Below, piece after piece: positions 1 through 8,890 of a stretch of 64,000 nucleotides of DNA (position 1 is the stretch's first letter; every line of letters starts with the position of its first letter). The notes below the pieces were generated by a model that saw only the letters and a list, made by a program, of their open reading frames with translations, was not told where the DNA came from and searched no databases. Made by a program: the position numbers and the translations under genes. The stretch lies in contig JAPUFC010000044.1 of the NCBI GenBank assembly GCA_027492275.1, forward strand, positions 1 to 64,000, read 5' to 3'. Source of the DNA: Mesorhizobium sp. (GTDB lineage Bacteria > Pseudomonadota > Alphaproteobacteria > Rhizobiales > Rhizobiaceae).

Positions 1-559
1 CGCTGACCATCCGTATGATGAACGGCAGCGCGCAGACGACGAGAAGAATCCGCGTCGACTGGATCAGCGCGACGACTGCCGTGTCCGCGTCATGTTCGTC
101 ACTGAGCGCGGTCATTTCCGTTACGCCCGCGGGCATGCCCGAGAAGAAGGCCGTTTTGGTGTCGAGACCGACCACGGCGCGGAAATAGGCGACGCAAACC
201 GCGCCTGCCACGGCAAGATTGAGCCAGAGGACGAGCACCGTGGGGTACCATTGTGTGACATGCGCCAGCAGCTCCCAGGTGAAGGTAGAGCCAAGCATGG
301 TTCCGATGACTGTCGTCATCACGGGCCGGACTTTCCCCGAAAGACGGACCGGCATGCCGGCTACGGCAGCCGTGAGGCAGAAGACGATCGGCCCGAGCAG
401 CCAGGGCAACGGTACATGCAGGTATCGGAAGACGAGGGCTCCAGCGAGGCCGATGACAAGTGTCAGCAGTATATGACCGTAAATGGCCCACTGAGGTTGC
501 GCCGCCAGTCCGTTCGTCGGGACAAATGAATTTTTTGCAAAACGGAAGCGCCGCGCCAT
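1..559 (-). CDS. AbrB-family integral membrane protein, partial (C-terminus beyond left edge)
   Basis: Reading the minus strand from the ATG at 559 gives about 186 uninterrupted residues that run off the window. The start is MARRFRFAKNSF. Family hallmarks follow: LPWLLGP near residue 55, then PVMTTVIGTMLGSTFTWELL, and FFSGMPAGVTEMTALSDEHD around residue 140. These resemble the AbrB/'ammonia monooxygenase' membrane family (PF05145), a two-fold repeated permease-like protein of uncertain substrate. The visible half holds several hydrophobic segments. The start lies 2 nt past the stop of the upstream oxidoreductase, so the two are very likely co-transcribed. The family match is from memory of its motifs; the function is unknown. 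Confidence 0.8.
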   Translation of the reverse strand, partial: MARRFRFAKNSFVPTNGLAAQPQWAIYGHILLTLVIGLAGALVFRYLHVPLPWLLGPIVFCLTAAVAGMPVRLSGKVRPVMTTVIGTMLGSTFTWELLAHVTQWYPTVLVLWLNLAVAGAVCVAYFRAVVGLDTKTAFFSGMPAGVTEMTALSDEHDADTAVVALIQSTRILLVVCALPFIIRMVS

Positions 560-561
560 GG

Positions 562-1779
562 CTAAGCGGGCAGGGAGGCCAGCACGGATTCCGGCTTGCC
601 CTCCAGTTCCTCGCGCGAGCGTATCATCTCCAGCAGCTTCTTGCGGCCCTTGGGCGGACCGATGATCACTGCGCCCACGAGGCGCCTGTCATGAAAGCAA
701 AGTTTTCGATACTGCCGTCCATCTTCGCCGACGACGGTGATCGTCTCCGCGCCTGCGGCATCGCGCCCGACATCGCCCAGCACGGCGATCGTGGAGCCGA
801 ACATTGTCGTGGTGTAGGTCGCAACCTCTTGGAAAGGCTGGTTGCCGCCGGCCATGTTGTCGGCGGCTATCTTGCCCTGCGCCATCGCGCTGTCCCAGGT
901 TCCCGTCTGCCGGTACCGGCGGGCGCCCTCGTCCTCGAACAACGCGATGTCGCCCGCTGCAAAAATGTCCGGTATTTTGGTTCGCAGGCGAGAGTTCGTC
1001 CGGATGCCTGGTTCGCCGACCAGCCCGGCGCTGATGGCTGCTTCGATATGGTAGTCGATGCCGATCCCCTGGGCGATCAAGTCGACCTCGAAGCGATGGC
1101 CGGTCATAGTGGAAACCCTGAAAACCTCGCCGACTTTTTCGACTGAGCGGATCTGGTCGGAATCAATCATATTGACCCCGGCCTGCTCGCCGAGATCCTT
1201 GCAGATCGCCCCTGCCTGCTGATCGAGGATGTTGGACAGGAACCACGGTCCCCGCATCAGCCACGTAACCTTGGCCTTGTTGCGAAAAGCGATGCCCTCG
1301 GCAAGTTCGTAGCCGATGAAGCCGCCGCCGACGACCAGCACGTTGCGGGCCTCGTCGCTGCGCGCGATAATGCGGCGTGCGTCGTCCACGGTTTGGAACG
1401 CCATGCTGCTTTCTGGAAGTTCCTCGATCTCCCACGGGCTGCGCTTCGGGCGTCCGCCAGTCGCGATCAGCAGCTTGTCGTACCGCGTTGAATGCCCGTC
1501 GCTCGTTTGCACAAACCGTTCACGCGCGTCGATGGCGGTTGCCGTCAGACCCGGCCTGAAATCGATGTCATATTCGGCATAGGTTTTCATGCTGCGCATG
1601 AAAACCTTGTCCTCGGCAATCTGTCCGCGGACATAGCGGGGAAGAGCTACCCTGCTGTAGTGGGGATGACGTTCTGCAGAGATGAGGACGATCTTGCTTT
1701 CCGCCTTCAGGGCGCGAATTCGTTCAGCTGCGGTCTGCCCGGCGGCGCCGTTTCCCAAGACAACGAAAGTTTCGGTCAT
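562..1779 (-). CDS. FAD/NAD(P)-dependent pyridine nucleotide-disulfide oxidoreductase
   Basis: A 405-residue flavoprotein of the NirB N-terminal / rubredoxin-ferredoxin reductase type. The FAD-binding Rossmann start is VLGNGAAGQTAAE (residues 7-19). A second dinucleotide fold, VLVVGGGFIGYELAE, near residue 147 binds NAD(P)H, and IFAAGDIALF near residue 290 is the FAD-contacting GD motif. No CxxxxC redox-active disulfide is seen, so it probably passes electrons to a separate acceptor rather than to a dithiol substrate. It sits directly upstream of the AbrB-like membrane gene. The electron acceptor cannot be named from sequence. The 5' region is AT-rich and contains a short inverted repeat. Confidence 0.85.
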   Translation of the reverse strand: MTETFVVLGNGAAGQTAAERIRALKAESKIVLISAERHPHYSRVALPRYVRGQIAEDKVFMRSMKTYAEYDIDFRPGLTATAIDARERFVQTSDGHSTRYDKLLIATGGRPKRSPWEIEELPESSMAFQTVDDARRIIARSDEARNVLVVGGGFIGYELAEGIAFRNKAKVTWLMRGPWFLSNILDQQAGAICKDLGEQAGVNMIDSDQIRSVEKVGEVFRVSTMTGHRFEVDLIAQGIGIDYHIEAAISAGLVGEPGIRTNSRLRTKIPDIFAAGDIALFEDEGARRYRQTGTWDSAMAQGKIAADNMAGGNQPFQEVATYTTTMFGSTIAVLGDVGRDAAGAETITVVGEDGRQYRKLCFHDRRLVGAVIIGPPKGRKKLLEMIRSREELEGKPESVLASLPA

Positions 1780-1792
1780 GCTCCGCCATTTT

Positions 1793-1808
1793 ATTCATAT
1801 TGATGAAT
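1793..1808. promoter_or_regulatory. Inverted repeat upstream of the oxidoreductase gene
   Basis: ATTCAT and ATGAAT form perfect 6-bp arms around a 4-nt centre, 14-29 nt upstream of the start codon at 1779, in AT-rich DNA. The position suits a repressor operator, but no regulator is adjacent and the chance likelihood in AT-rich sequence is appreciable. Confidence 0.25.
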
Positions 1809-2051
1809 TAAAATCGGATATTGGAATAAAATATGACCGTCAAGGGCAAACGCAAATTGACGTGAACGAGGTGGGACTTCGGGCTGAATCCAGCGTGCGG
1901 AACTGATTGCCGCTGAGAGTCCGCCGACCAGCGGATGGCACCTATGGGCGGCCAAAAAAATGGCGTCCGGCGGATTTTGAGTGGAGAAAACTTATGAAAT
2001 CCGGTGCGGACAACGTCGAAACCCGACGCTATTCATGGAAGAATTAGCCCA

Positions 2052-2574
2052 ATGATGGTTTTCGTCCCGCTTGCGCGACAGGACGACCGGATCTCGAAGT
2101 TCGCCTTCGCGCGGCTGATACAGAAGGCAACCACCGTCGCCGCGAGAACTTTCCTCGACGAACTGGTCGAAGCCGTCCCCTACAAGTCCACACCGACAAC
2201 GGCATCCAGTTAGCCGACCTCCCCAAAAACTGGGACACGCCTCCACCGCGCGCTGGCGCGGCCATCCCTTCGACCGGGCCTGCTGGGGACACGCCATAGA
2301 GCACCGCCTCATCAAACCTAACCACCCCTGGACCCAACGGTCAGATCGAACGGATGAGCAGAATATTAAAGGAGGTAACCGTTCAGCGATATCACGACGA
2401 AACTCACCGCCAACTCGAAGAACATCTCACCGCGTTCCTCGACGGCCACAACTTCGCAAGGCAGCTCAAGACCTTGCGCGGTCTTACACCATACGAAGCT
2501 ATCTGTACGGCATGAGCCAACCAGCCAGACCGCTTTCGGATCCCGTCCATTTGACCTCGGGACCAGACAACTAG
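2052..2574 (+). pseudogene. Decayed IS481-family transposase (integrase core remnant)
   Basis: Homology to the IS481 DDE transposase appears in successive pieces and several frames. RISKFAFARL with the following FLDELVEAVPYK is read to about 2175. HTDNGIQLADLPKNWD follows after a 1-base shift near 2180. ARWRGHPFDRACWGHAIEHR and LIKPNHPWT are in a third frame to about 2335. NGQIERMSRILKEVTVQRYH and FARQLKTLRGLTPYEAICTA run to a TGA at 2514-2516, in place of the Trp expected in relatives. One more shift would restore a tail ending at 2574. At least four disruptions are visible, the N-terminal DNA-binding part is missing, and no clear terminal inverted repeats were found. It cannot encode an active enzyme. 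Confidence 0.8.
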
Positions 2575-3175
2575 TCATTTTCCCTCAAGGCGATCAGCCG
2601 AGTAACCCACCCGAAGATGATGCCGCCGTCCACCGCGAGTTCGGTTCCGGTGATGAAGGATGCATCCTTGCCCAGAAGGAACTTCACCGCATTCGCGGTT
2701 TCCTCAAGCTTGCCGTAGCGACCGAGCGGTGTCGCCAGGCGCCACGACTCCCGTTTCGGATTGCCGGCATTGATGTCGGTCGCCATGACGCCGGGACAAA
2801 CGGCATTGACCCTGATCTTCCGGTCCACGAACTCAAGGGCTGCCGTTCGTGTCAGCCCCAGTATCGCGGCTTTCGACGCTGCATATGCCGGGTCGATGTG
2901 GGCAGTGAAGGCAGCCATCGACGAGATGTTCACGATCGCGCCTCCGCCCGAATCTCCGCTCAGGGGAGCCGCGGCCTGCATGCCGAGGAAGGTTCCGGTA
3001 ATATTGACATCGAGAACACGCTGCCAGCTTTCCGGCGGTGTCTCCACGATCCCGGTCCGGTTGACGATGCCGGCATTGTTGACCAGGTTGGTCAGATATC
3101 CTTCACGCTTCTTGCAGTCCGCCACCACCTGCGCCCAATCATGTGGCGACGTCACGTCGAGCTGGCAATATCGCG
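2571..3175 (-). pseudogene. 5'-truncated short-chain dehydrogenase/reductase
   Basis: The readable portion covers the C-terminal four-fifths of a classical SDR. It contains NNAGIV, the catalytic Ser in IVNISSM, the YAASK active-site Tyr/Lys, and VCPGVMATDI, ending with a normal tail. The N-terminal cofactor-binding TGxxxGIG motif is absent. Upstream of about 3170 the open frame continues to 3452, but that sequence is only the antisense of a livM fragment. The SDR has therefore lost about 55 residues at a recombination scar and could not bind NAD(P) normally. It could be expressed as a chimeric ORF of up to 293 residues, but function is unlikely. Confidence 0.7.
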
Positions 3176-3509
3176 CGTCGCCGGAGCCCTTTACGCCAAT
3201 TTGATGAGCTGCATAGCCGTCGAGAGCTTCACGGTCTGGATGTCCATCTATTTCTTCATAATGATTGTTCTCGGTGGCATGCGGTCCGTCAATGAAGCGG
3301 TGGTCGGCGCGGGCATCATTGTGATACTGCCCGAATTGCCGCGTGATCTGAAAGAATCCGCGGATGCAGTGATGGGAATACTTCCGATGCTCATCATCGT
3401 TTTCTTTCCATACGGGGTTCTTTCGATAGGCGAGCGTATCCGATCCAGCCATCCGTATTCGAAATGGCGCGGGAAGAGCGCTCGGGTCCGTCCGGTCGGG
3501 GAGGTGGAT
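3172..3509 (+). pseudogene. 3' fragment of livM-type branched-chain amino acid ABC permease
   Basis: Translation from 3172 gives VAGALYANLMSCIAVESFTV, then MSIYFFIMIVLGGM, VVGAGIIVILPEL and MLIIVFFPYGVLS. This is the C-terminal membrane part of LivM permeases, where VLGG and LPELLR are hallmarks. About two thirds of the gene is missing. The fragment abuts the opposite-strand SDR fragment with no spacer. Its frame lacks a nearby stop; a stop overlapping the livG ATG exists in another frame (TGA at 3509), so a frameshift in the tail is likely. With livG and livF following, this is the residue of a liv transporter operon. Confidence 0.7.
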
Positions 3510-4297
3510 GATGGAAAACAGACCGGCGGTGGAGGTGCGGAACGTCTCGATCAGGTTTGGCGGCGTTCAGGCCCTGCAGGCGGTCAGCTTCGGCATCGAG
3601 CGGGGGAGCACGTTCGGCATCATCGGTCCCAACGGGGCCGGCAAGACGACGCTGTTCAATTGCATAACCGGCTTTCTGCTCCCCGATCGGGGAGGGGACA
3701 TACTTCTCAACGGGGAGCTTATCCTTGACAAGACCGTCAATCAGATAGCCGGCATGGGAGTTGCCAGGACATTCCAGAATCTCGCTGGACGAAGGGCGGA
3801 CGGCGCGCGAAAACATCCTCGCCGGCATGCAGCTCGCACTCGACTACAATCCGCTTCGCGCTTTCTTTCCCAATGGTCGCATACGGGAGAAGGAGGGCAG
3901 GGCGACGGAAAAGATCGATCGGATCGCTTCCGACCTCGGCTTGTCGCAGGCTGTTCTGGATTCGAAGGTTTCGGCGCTGTCGCTCGGTCTGCAAAAGAAG
4001 ATCGAGATGGTTCGTGCCCTGGTGTGCAGCCTCAATCTCCTGTTTCTCGACGAACCAGCCGGCGGGCCGAACGACATGGAAAGTCGCGAGCTGCAGAAGG
4101 GATTGATGCAGATCGCGAAATCCAACCCCCAACTGACGATCGTCTTGATCGACCACGACATGAACTTCGTGATGCCGCTCTGTCACAGGATAGCCGTTCT
4201 GAATTTCGGGCAGCTTGTCGCGGTGGAGGATCCGCGAGGCGTCTTCCGCAACCCTGCTGTTGTTGCCTGTTATCTTGGCGAAGACGATGCAGCTTGA
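3508..4297 (+). pseudogene. livG: Frameshifted livG-type ABC transporter ATPase
   Basis: The N-terminal part reads MMENRPAVEVRNVSIRFGG with Walker A GPNGAGKTT and continues to ARTFQN near 3780. The reading frame then shifts by one base between about 3773 and 3800. The remainder is read in the next frame as ARENILAGMQLALDYNPL onward, ending YLGEDDAA. The ABC signature is degenerate (LSLGLQ for LSGGQQ), while Walker B LLFLDEPA and the H-loop region LIDHDMNFV are recognisable. LivG normally energises branched-chain amino acid uptake with LivF, LivH, LivM and LivJ. The frameshift, altered signature and lost permeases indicate a pseudogene. The second ORF starting at 3761 could make a fragment only. 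Confidence 0.75.
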
Positions 4298-4997
4298 AGT
4301 CAGGAACATCAGCGTCCACTACGGGCGCATGCAGGCGATCGCCAACATCTCGTTGAGCGTGTCGCCGGGACAGTTCGTGGCGATCTTGGGGGCGAACGGC
4401 GCGGGCAAAACGACCTTGCTGCGGGCCGTGTCGGGATTGGTCCGCCCGTCGTCCGGCATCCATCGAGCTGGATGGCCAGCCGATCGCCAGGCTCGCGCCG
4501 CATGAGATCGCCCGGCGCGGCATGGCGCATGTTCCCGAAGCCGGGGCATGCTGCCAAGCCTGACGGTCGCCGAGAACCTGAGGCTGGGTGCCGCATACCG
4601 GTCGGACAAGACCGATCTGTCCCGCGACTACGAGCGGGTTTTCGAGTATTTTCCTGTGCTGAAGGGCAAGATGTCGCAGAGGGCGTCCCTCCTTTCAGGC
4701 AGGGAGCAGCAGATGCTGTCCCTGTCGCGAGCGCTTCTGGCGGCGCCGCGTCTGCTGATGGTCGACGAGATGTCCCTCGGTCTGGCCTCGCAGCTGACGC
4801 GGCAACTGCTGGATGTCGTGGCCGATCTGCCTCGCAGCGGGACAGGCGTTCTTTGTGTCGAGCAGAACACCAAGCTGGTCCTGAAGAAAGCCGACTACGC
4901 CTATGTGCTGGAAACCGGCCGGGTGAGCCACAAAGGCACCGGGTCGAGCCTGAGTTCCGACGAGAGCATCGTCCACTCGTACCTCGGACAGGAATAG
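4287..4997 (+). pseudogene. livF: Frameshifted livF-type ABC transporter ATPase
   Basis: It starts inside the end of livG (11-nt overlap), as intact liv operons often do. [20 protein letters not shown] and Walker [10 protein letters not shown] lead to PSSG near 4460, where a shift moves the match to [21 protein letters not shown] second shift near 4545 moves it to MLPSLTVAENLRLGAAY. The last part has a near-normal signature LSGREQQ, Walker B LLMVDEMSLGL and VEQNTKLVL, ending YLGQE. The two frameshifts inactivate the gene. The last frame alone (from 4548) would lack Walker A. Confidence 0.75.
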
Positions 4998-5217
4998 TTT
5001 TGGGACAGGAGCAGTCCGGGTTGGGAGCGGCGGCAGATTGTCGGCTCGTATGAGGAAGCCGGCGCCAGGGTCCTGGGGCCGGGCATGCAGCGGCTGACGC
5101 GCGGCGGCGTGCCGGACGTTCGGGAACCAAGATCGCGCCGGTGTGTTGCCGTCGGAAGCATCTTTCCAGAAGGTGCGGGCAAAGCTATCTGTGGGCATCC
5201 GAATCTGACGGGACTCC

Positions 5218-6111
5218 ATGAGCAAGGACCGTTCGTCCTCCCCCGACTCGCCGTTCGTCCGCCGTTTCAGGCGAACCTCCGATCGCCTGAACGATCTCAA
5301 GGCGCGGTTGCAGGACCGGCTGCTGACGATCCACCGGAGCGATCACCTCGTGGTGGCCCAGCGCGGCCGGCCGGCGGAGCAGCACGAGCTGGTGGTCGCC
5401 TCCTACAACATCCACAAATGCGTCGGCATGGACCGGCGCTTCGATCCGATGCGGATCATCCATGTGATCGCCGAAATGGACGCCGACGTGGTGGCGATCC
5501 AGGAGGCCGACGAGCGCTTCGGCCGCCGCCGGGGCCTGCTCGACCTGCCCGCGCTGGAGAAGCACACGGGCCTGCGGCTCCTGCAGGCGTCGCTGGCCGA
5601 GCAGGGCCATGGCTGGCACGGCAACGCATTGCTGCTGCGCAAGGGGCGCGCGCGGACCGTTCGCCGCCTTGCCTTGCCGGGCGCGGAGCCGCGGGGGGCG
5701 TTGGTCGCAGACCTCGAATTGCCGTCGGGCGAATTGCGCCTCGTGGCCGCGCATCTCGGCCTGTTGCGGCAGAGCCGCCGCTGGCAGCTGCGAACCATCA
5801 TGGACGCGATCGAGGAGGGGCCGCGCATGCCGACCCTCCTGGTCGGCGATCTCAACGAATGGCGGCCCGGACGGCGTTCGTCGCTGCACGCGCTGCAGCC
5901 CATGTTCGGCAGGCTGCCGGGCGGGCTGCTCAGTTTCCCGTCCTATTTCCCGGTCATGGCGCTCGACCGGGCGATCGGCTCGCCCGGGCTGCTGACGTCG
6001 CTCGAGGTGCACGACACGCCGCTGGCGCAGATCGCGTCCGATCACCTGCCCATCAAGGCGCATATCGATATCGAAGCCGCGGGACGCAGCCTGAGCGGCG
6101 CCGCCGCCTGA
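5218..6111 (+). CDS. Endonuclease/exonuclease/phosphatase (EEP) family protein
   Basis: A 297-residue protein with the EEP (DNase I-like) metal-dependent phosphodiesterase fold. Visible catalytic motifs are SYNIHK (Asn), AIQEAD (metal-binding Glu), AHLGL (His), GDLNEWR (Asp/Asn) and the terminal SDHLPI. The first 55 residues are basic and charged, with no signal peptide or membrane segment. Substrates in this family range from DNA ends to sphingolipids and inositol phosphates, so the substrate is not assigned. It is the first intact gene after the pseudogene stretch and lies 71 nt before the phosphofructokinase gene, possibly co-transcribed. Confidence 0.85.
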   Translation: MSKDRSSSPDSPFVRRFRRTSDRLNDLKARLQDRLLTIHRSDHLVVAQRGRPAEQHELVVASYNIHKCVGMDRRFDPMRIIHVIAEMDADVVAIQEADERFGRRRGLLDLPALEKHTGLRLLQASLAEQGHGWHGNALLLRKGRARTVRRLALPGAEPRGALVADLELPSGELRLVAAHLGLLRQSRRWQLRTIMDAIEEGPRMPTLLVGDLNEWRPGRRSSLHALQPMFGRLPGGLLSFPSYFPVMALDRAIGSPGLLTSLEVHDTPLAQIASDHLPIKAHIDIEAAGRSLSGAAA

Positions 6112-6182
6112 CGAATATAAACCGATTCGTATTGCGCTTTTGCGCGACAGCGGCGATTCTGGAGCCAGTCAGGAGACAGGGC

Positions 6183-7349
6183 ATGGCCGAGACATTCGTG
6201 ATCGCGCAGGGCGGAGGCCCCACCACTGTGATCAACCAGACGCTGGTGGGAGCGGCGATCGAGATTCGCCGCCTCTACCCGGCCGCGCGGGTGCTCGGCG
6301 CGCGGCATGGCGTGCGCGGCGTGCGCGACGGCGATTTCGTCATCTTGTCCGACATGGACGAGCAGCGCTTGCGCCGCGTCGCGGGCATCCCGGGAGCGGC
6401 ACTCGGCTCGACGCGGGACAAGCCCGACGGGGCCTATTGCGAGCAGGTGCTGGCGGGGCTGAAGCGGGCCGGCGCGGACGCCTTCATCTATATCGGCGGC
6501 AACGACACGGCCGGCACGCAGGACATCCTGCACCAGGCGGCCGGCGGGTCGATCGCGATGGTCCACGCGCCGAAGACCATCGACAACGATCTGGTCGAGA
6601 ACGATCATACGCCGGGCTTCATATCGGCGGCGGAGTATGTGGCGGGTACCTTCGCCGGGGTGGACCTCGATTTCCGCTCGCTGCCAGGCATCTATGTCGG
6701 CATCGTCATGGGGCGCCATGCGGGCTTCCTCACGGCCGCCTCGGCCGCCTGGCGCATCGATGCCGACACCGGGCCGCATCTGATCTACGTGCCGGAACGG
6801 GCGTTTTCCATCGACCGCTTCGTGGACGACATGCGGCGCACGCTCGACCGTCACCGGCGCTGCGTCGTCGCCGTCTCCGAAGGCGTCGCGGAGGAGGATG
6901 GGCGCTCGCTGGTGGAGCACCTCGTGCCGCCCGACCGGCTGGAGCGCGACGCTCATGGCAACGTCAAGCTCGCGGGCGGCGATCTCGGCCAGGCCTTCGA
7001 GCGCGCCCTGCACGAGCGGCTGCCGGGCAAGCGGGCGCGTGTCGACGCCTTGGGCTACATGCCGCGCAGCCACGTCGCCTCCATCAGCCCTGTCGACCGG
7101 CAGGAAGCCTGGTCGGCGGGCGTCAAGGCGGTGGAAACGGCGGAGCAGGGCAGCGCCTCGGTGGCGCTGCAGTTCGAGGGCGGCAAAACCGTCTTCCGGG
7201 CCGTGCCGCTGGCGGCGGTGGCGGGCAAGACGCGGCACATGCCGGCGGACTTTCTGGACGCGGCGGGAACCGACCTTTCGCCAGCCGGCATGGCCTATTT
7301 CGAGCGGCTCGTGCCGCGCAAATACGATCTGGTGCTGCCGTTCGTCTGA
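6183..7349 (+). CDS. Phosphofructokinase, diphosphate-dependent type
   Basis: A 388-residue PfkA-superfamily enzyme that phosphorylates fructose 6-phosphate. It opens with IAQGGGPTTVINQTL (phosphoryl donor loop), followed by YIGGNDTAGT, APKTIDNDL and VMGRHAGFL. At the two positions that separate donors, it carries Asp (in GGND) and Lys (in PKTIDND), whereas ATP enzymes have Gly at both. This predicts pyrophosphate as donor, making the step reversible. The start ATG at 6183 follows CAGGAGACAGGGC, a good ribosome-binding site. Xylulokinase nearby hints at pentose/hexose metabolism, but the genes are not one operon. Donor specificity is inferred from residues only. Confidence 0.88.
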   Translation: MAETFVIAQGGGPTTVINQTLVGAAIEIRRLYPAARVLGARHGVRGVRDGDFVILSDMDEQRLRRVAGIPGAALGSTRDKPDGAYCEQVLAGLKRAGADAFIYIGGNDTAGTQDILHQAAGGSIAMVHAPKTIDNDLVENDHTPGFISAAEYVAGTFAGVDLDFRSLPGIYVGIVMGRHAGFLTAASAAWRIDADTGPHLIYVPERAFSIDRFVDDMRRTLDRHRRCVVAVSEGVAEEDGRSLVEHLVPPDRLERDAHGNVKLAGGDLGQAFERALHERLPGKRARVDALGYMPRSHVASISPVDRQEAWSAGVKAVETAEQGSASVALQFEGGKTVFRAVPLAAVAGKTRHMPADFLDAAGTDLSPAGMAYFERLVPRKYDLVLPFV

Positions 7350-7426
7350 GCGGCGCGGCTGTCGCTTCGCCATGCTTCGGCCATGCGTGGACGATACTGC
7401 GCCCCGACCGCCGGAATGGAACGCCC

Positions 7427-7900
7427 TTGAACAGACGCCTCTTCCTCCACGCCACGGCGCTGCTGGCCGTGCTGCCGCTCGCCGCCTGCCAGGGCGTTCT
7501 TTCGCCCCATGACGCCCGGACGAAAGGCGAATCCGTTTCCGGCGCCGCCTATCTGTCACGGATCCGCTCCGAGCATGGATTGCCGGCTCTGGCGGCCGAT
7601 TCCGGGCTCGAGACGGCGGCGGCGCAGCAGGCGGGCTACATGGCCGGCGCGGGCAGGATGAGCCACACAACGGGCTGGCGGCGGGATTTCGCCACGCGCA
7701 TGGATCGTAACCGAATCGCCGGGCCGGCGGCGGAAAACGTCGCCCATGGGCGCATGGACCTCGACCGGCTGTTCGACATGTGGATGAATTCGGCCGGGCA
7801 CCGGCGCAACATGCTCGACCCGCGCTTCGGAAAGTTCGGACTGGCCTCGGCGACCGCCGCCGACGGAGACCGCTACTGGGCGCTGGTGCTGGCGAAGTAG
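7427..7900 (+). CDS. CAP-domain (SCP/PR-1-like) lipoprotein
   Basis: The predicted product is 157 residues from a TTG start preceded by GGAATGGA at a suitable distance; no ATG is available in frame nearby. The N-terminus is a lipoprotein signal with lipobox LAAC (Cys near residue 21). The CAP core follows, with a conserved His in MSHTT, the AENVAHGR segment and the MNSAGHRRNMLDP motif. The family includes extracellular proteins of varied function, often without a known enzyme activity. It is about 80 nt downstream of the phosphofructokinase and convergent with the L,D-transpeptidase. Confidence 0.8.
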   Translation: MNRRLFLHATALLAVLPLAACQGVLSPHDARTKGESVSGAAYLSRIRSEHGLPALAADSGLETAAAQQAGYMAGAGRMSHTTGWRRDFATRMDRNRIAGPAAENVAHGRMDLDRLFDMWMNSAGHRRNMLDPRFGKFGLASATAADGDRYWALVLAK

Positions 7901-7901
7901 G

Positions 7902-8621
7902 TCACGAGACGACGATCGGCGATTTCCCGGACACGCGGCTGTAGAGGTCGATCACGTCCTGATTGATCATGCGCACGCAGCCGGACGACATGGCCTGGCC
8001 GATGGTCCACCATTCCGGCGAGCCATGCACGCGATAGCCGGTGTCCTGGTTGTCCTTGTAGATGTAGAGCGCCCGCGCGCCGAGCGGGTTGTCCAGGCCG
8101 CCGGGCTGTCCGCCGGCATATTTCACCAGCTCCGGCTTGCGGGCGATCATTTCCCTCGGCGGCGTCCAGGTCGGCCATTTCCTGCCGTACTGGATGTTGG
8201 CGCGGCCGGACCACAGGAACCCGTCGCGGCCGATCCCGACCCCGTAGCGGATCGCCTCGCCGCCCGGCTGGACCAGATAGAGGAACCGTTCCTGCAGGCG
8301 CACGACGATGGTGCCCGGCGCCTCGCCGGTGGGGTCGACCACGATCTGGCGCCGCCATCTGGGCTCCAGTTTCTGATAGGGGATTTCGGGCAGCACGAAA
8401 CCCTCGTCGGTGAAGGACGCATACATCACGTCGGGGCTGGTGACGGCCTTGTCGACGCTGATGCGCGGGCGCACCGTGCCCGTGCTGATATTGTCCAGTT
8501 CGAGCGGCTCGAAATCGAAGCTGCGCGAACAGCCGGCGGCCAGCGAGACCGCGCCGAGCCCCAGAAGGGCGCGGCGCGACAGGGAGCGAGGAAAGGCGGA
8601 GACTGATTTGGACGCGGACAC
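7902..8621 (-). CDS. L,D-transpeptidase (YkuD domain) lipoprotein
   Basis: The C-terminal half carries the YkuD signature HGSPEWWTIGQAMSSGCVRM with its catalytic Cys, the hallmark of enzymes that make 3-3 peptidoglycan cross-links or anchor proteins to peptidoglycan. The N-terminus has twin arginines in SRRALLGLGAVSLAAGC, giving a lipobox and probably periplasmic membrane anchoring. The GTG at 8621 places this signal properly. An upstream ATG at 8678 would add 19 residues with no signal character, so the shorter form (239 residues) is preferred but not certain. It ends 1 nt from the convergent CAP-domain gene. Confidence 0.85.
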   Translation of the reverse strand: MSASKSVSAFPRSLSRRALLGLGAVSLAAGCSRSFDFEPLELDNISTGTVRPRISVDKAVTSPDVMYASFTDEGFVLPEIPYQKLEPRWRRQIVVDPTGEAPGTIVVRLQERFLYLVQPGGEAIRYGVGIGRDGFLWSGRANIQYGRKWPTWTPPREMIARKPELVKYAGGQPGGLDNPLGARALYIYKDNQDTGYRVHGSPEWWTIGQAMSSGCVRMINQDVIDLYSRVSGKSPIVVS

Positions 8622-8890
8622 GAGACACCTGAGATCGCGACCGGCGGATTGCCGTTGTCTGCAATTTTCAACAATCATGGTTGAAGAAGGGTGAACGACT
8701 CAAATTATTGATTTTGTTTCTTTTCTTTCGAAAAGGCGGATTGTCGCGGTCGGAAATCGTGGCTTCCCGGCCACGGCCGGCGGCGCGGAAGGCGGCGGCA
8801 CACAAACACCTTTCGGCGGCCACAATCTTTGCACGAGCGCTGCCTATCTGGGCTGTCATCGGATGCGACACGGCCAACTGGAGAGGGATC

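Noticed and set aside
4998-5217. Possible coding remnant after livF (frame with SYEEAGARVLGPGMQRLTR)
   Set aside because: Short, no start or ribosome-binding site, and no family recognised; treated as noncoding or unidentifiable decay.
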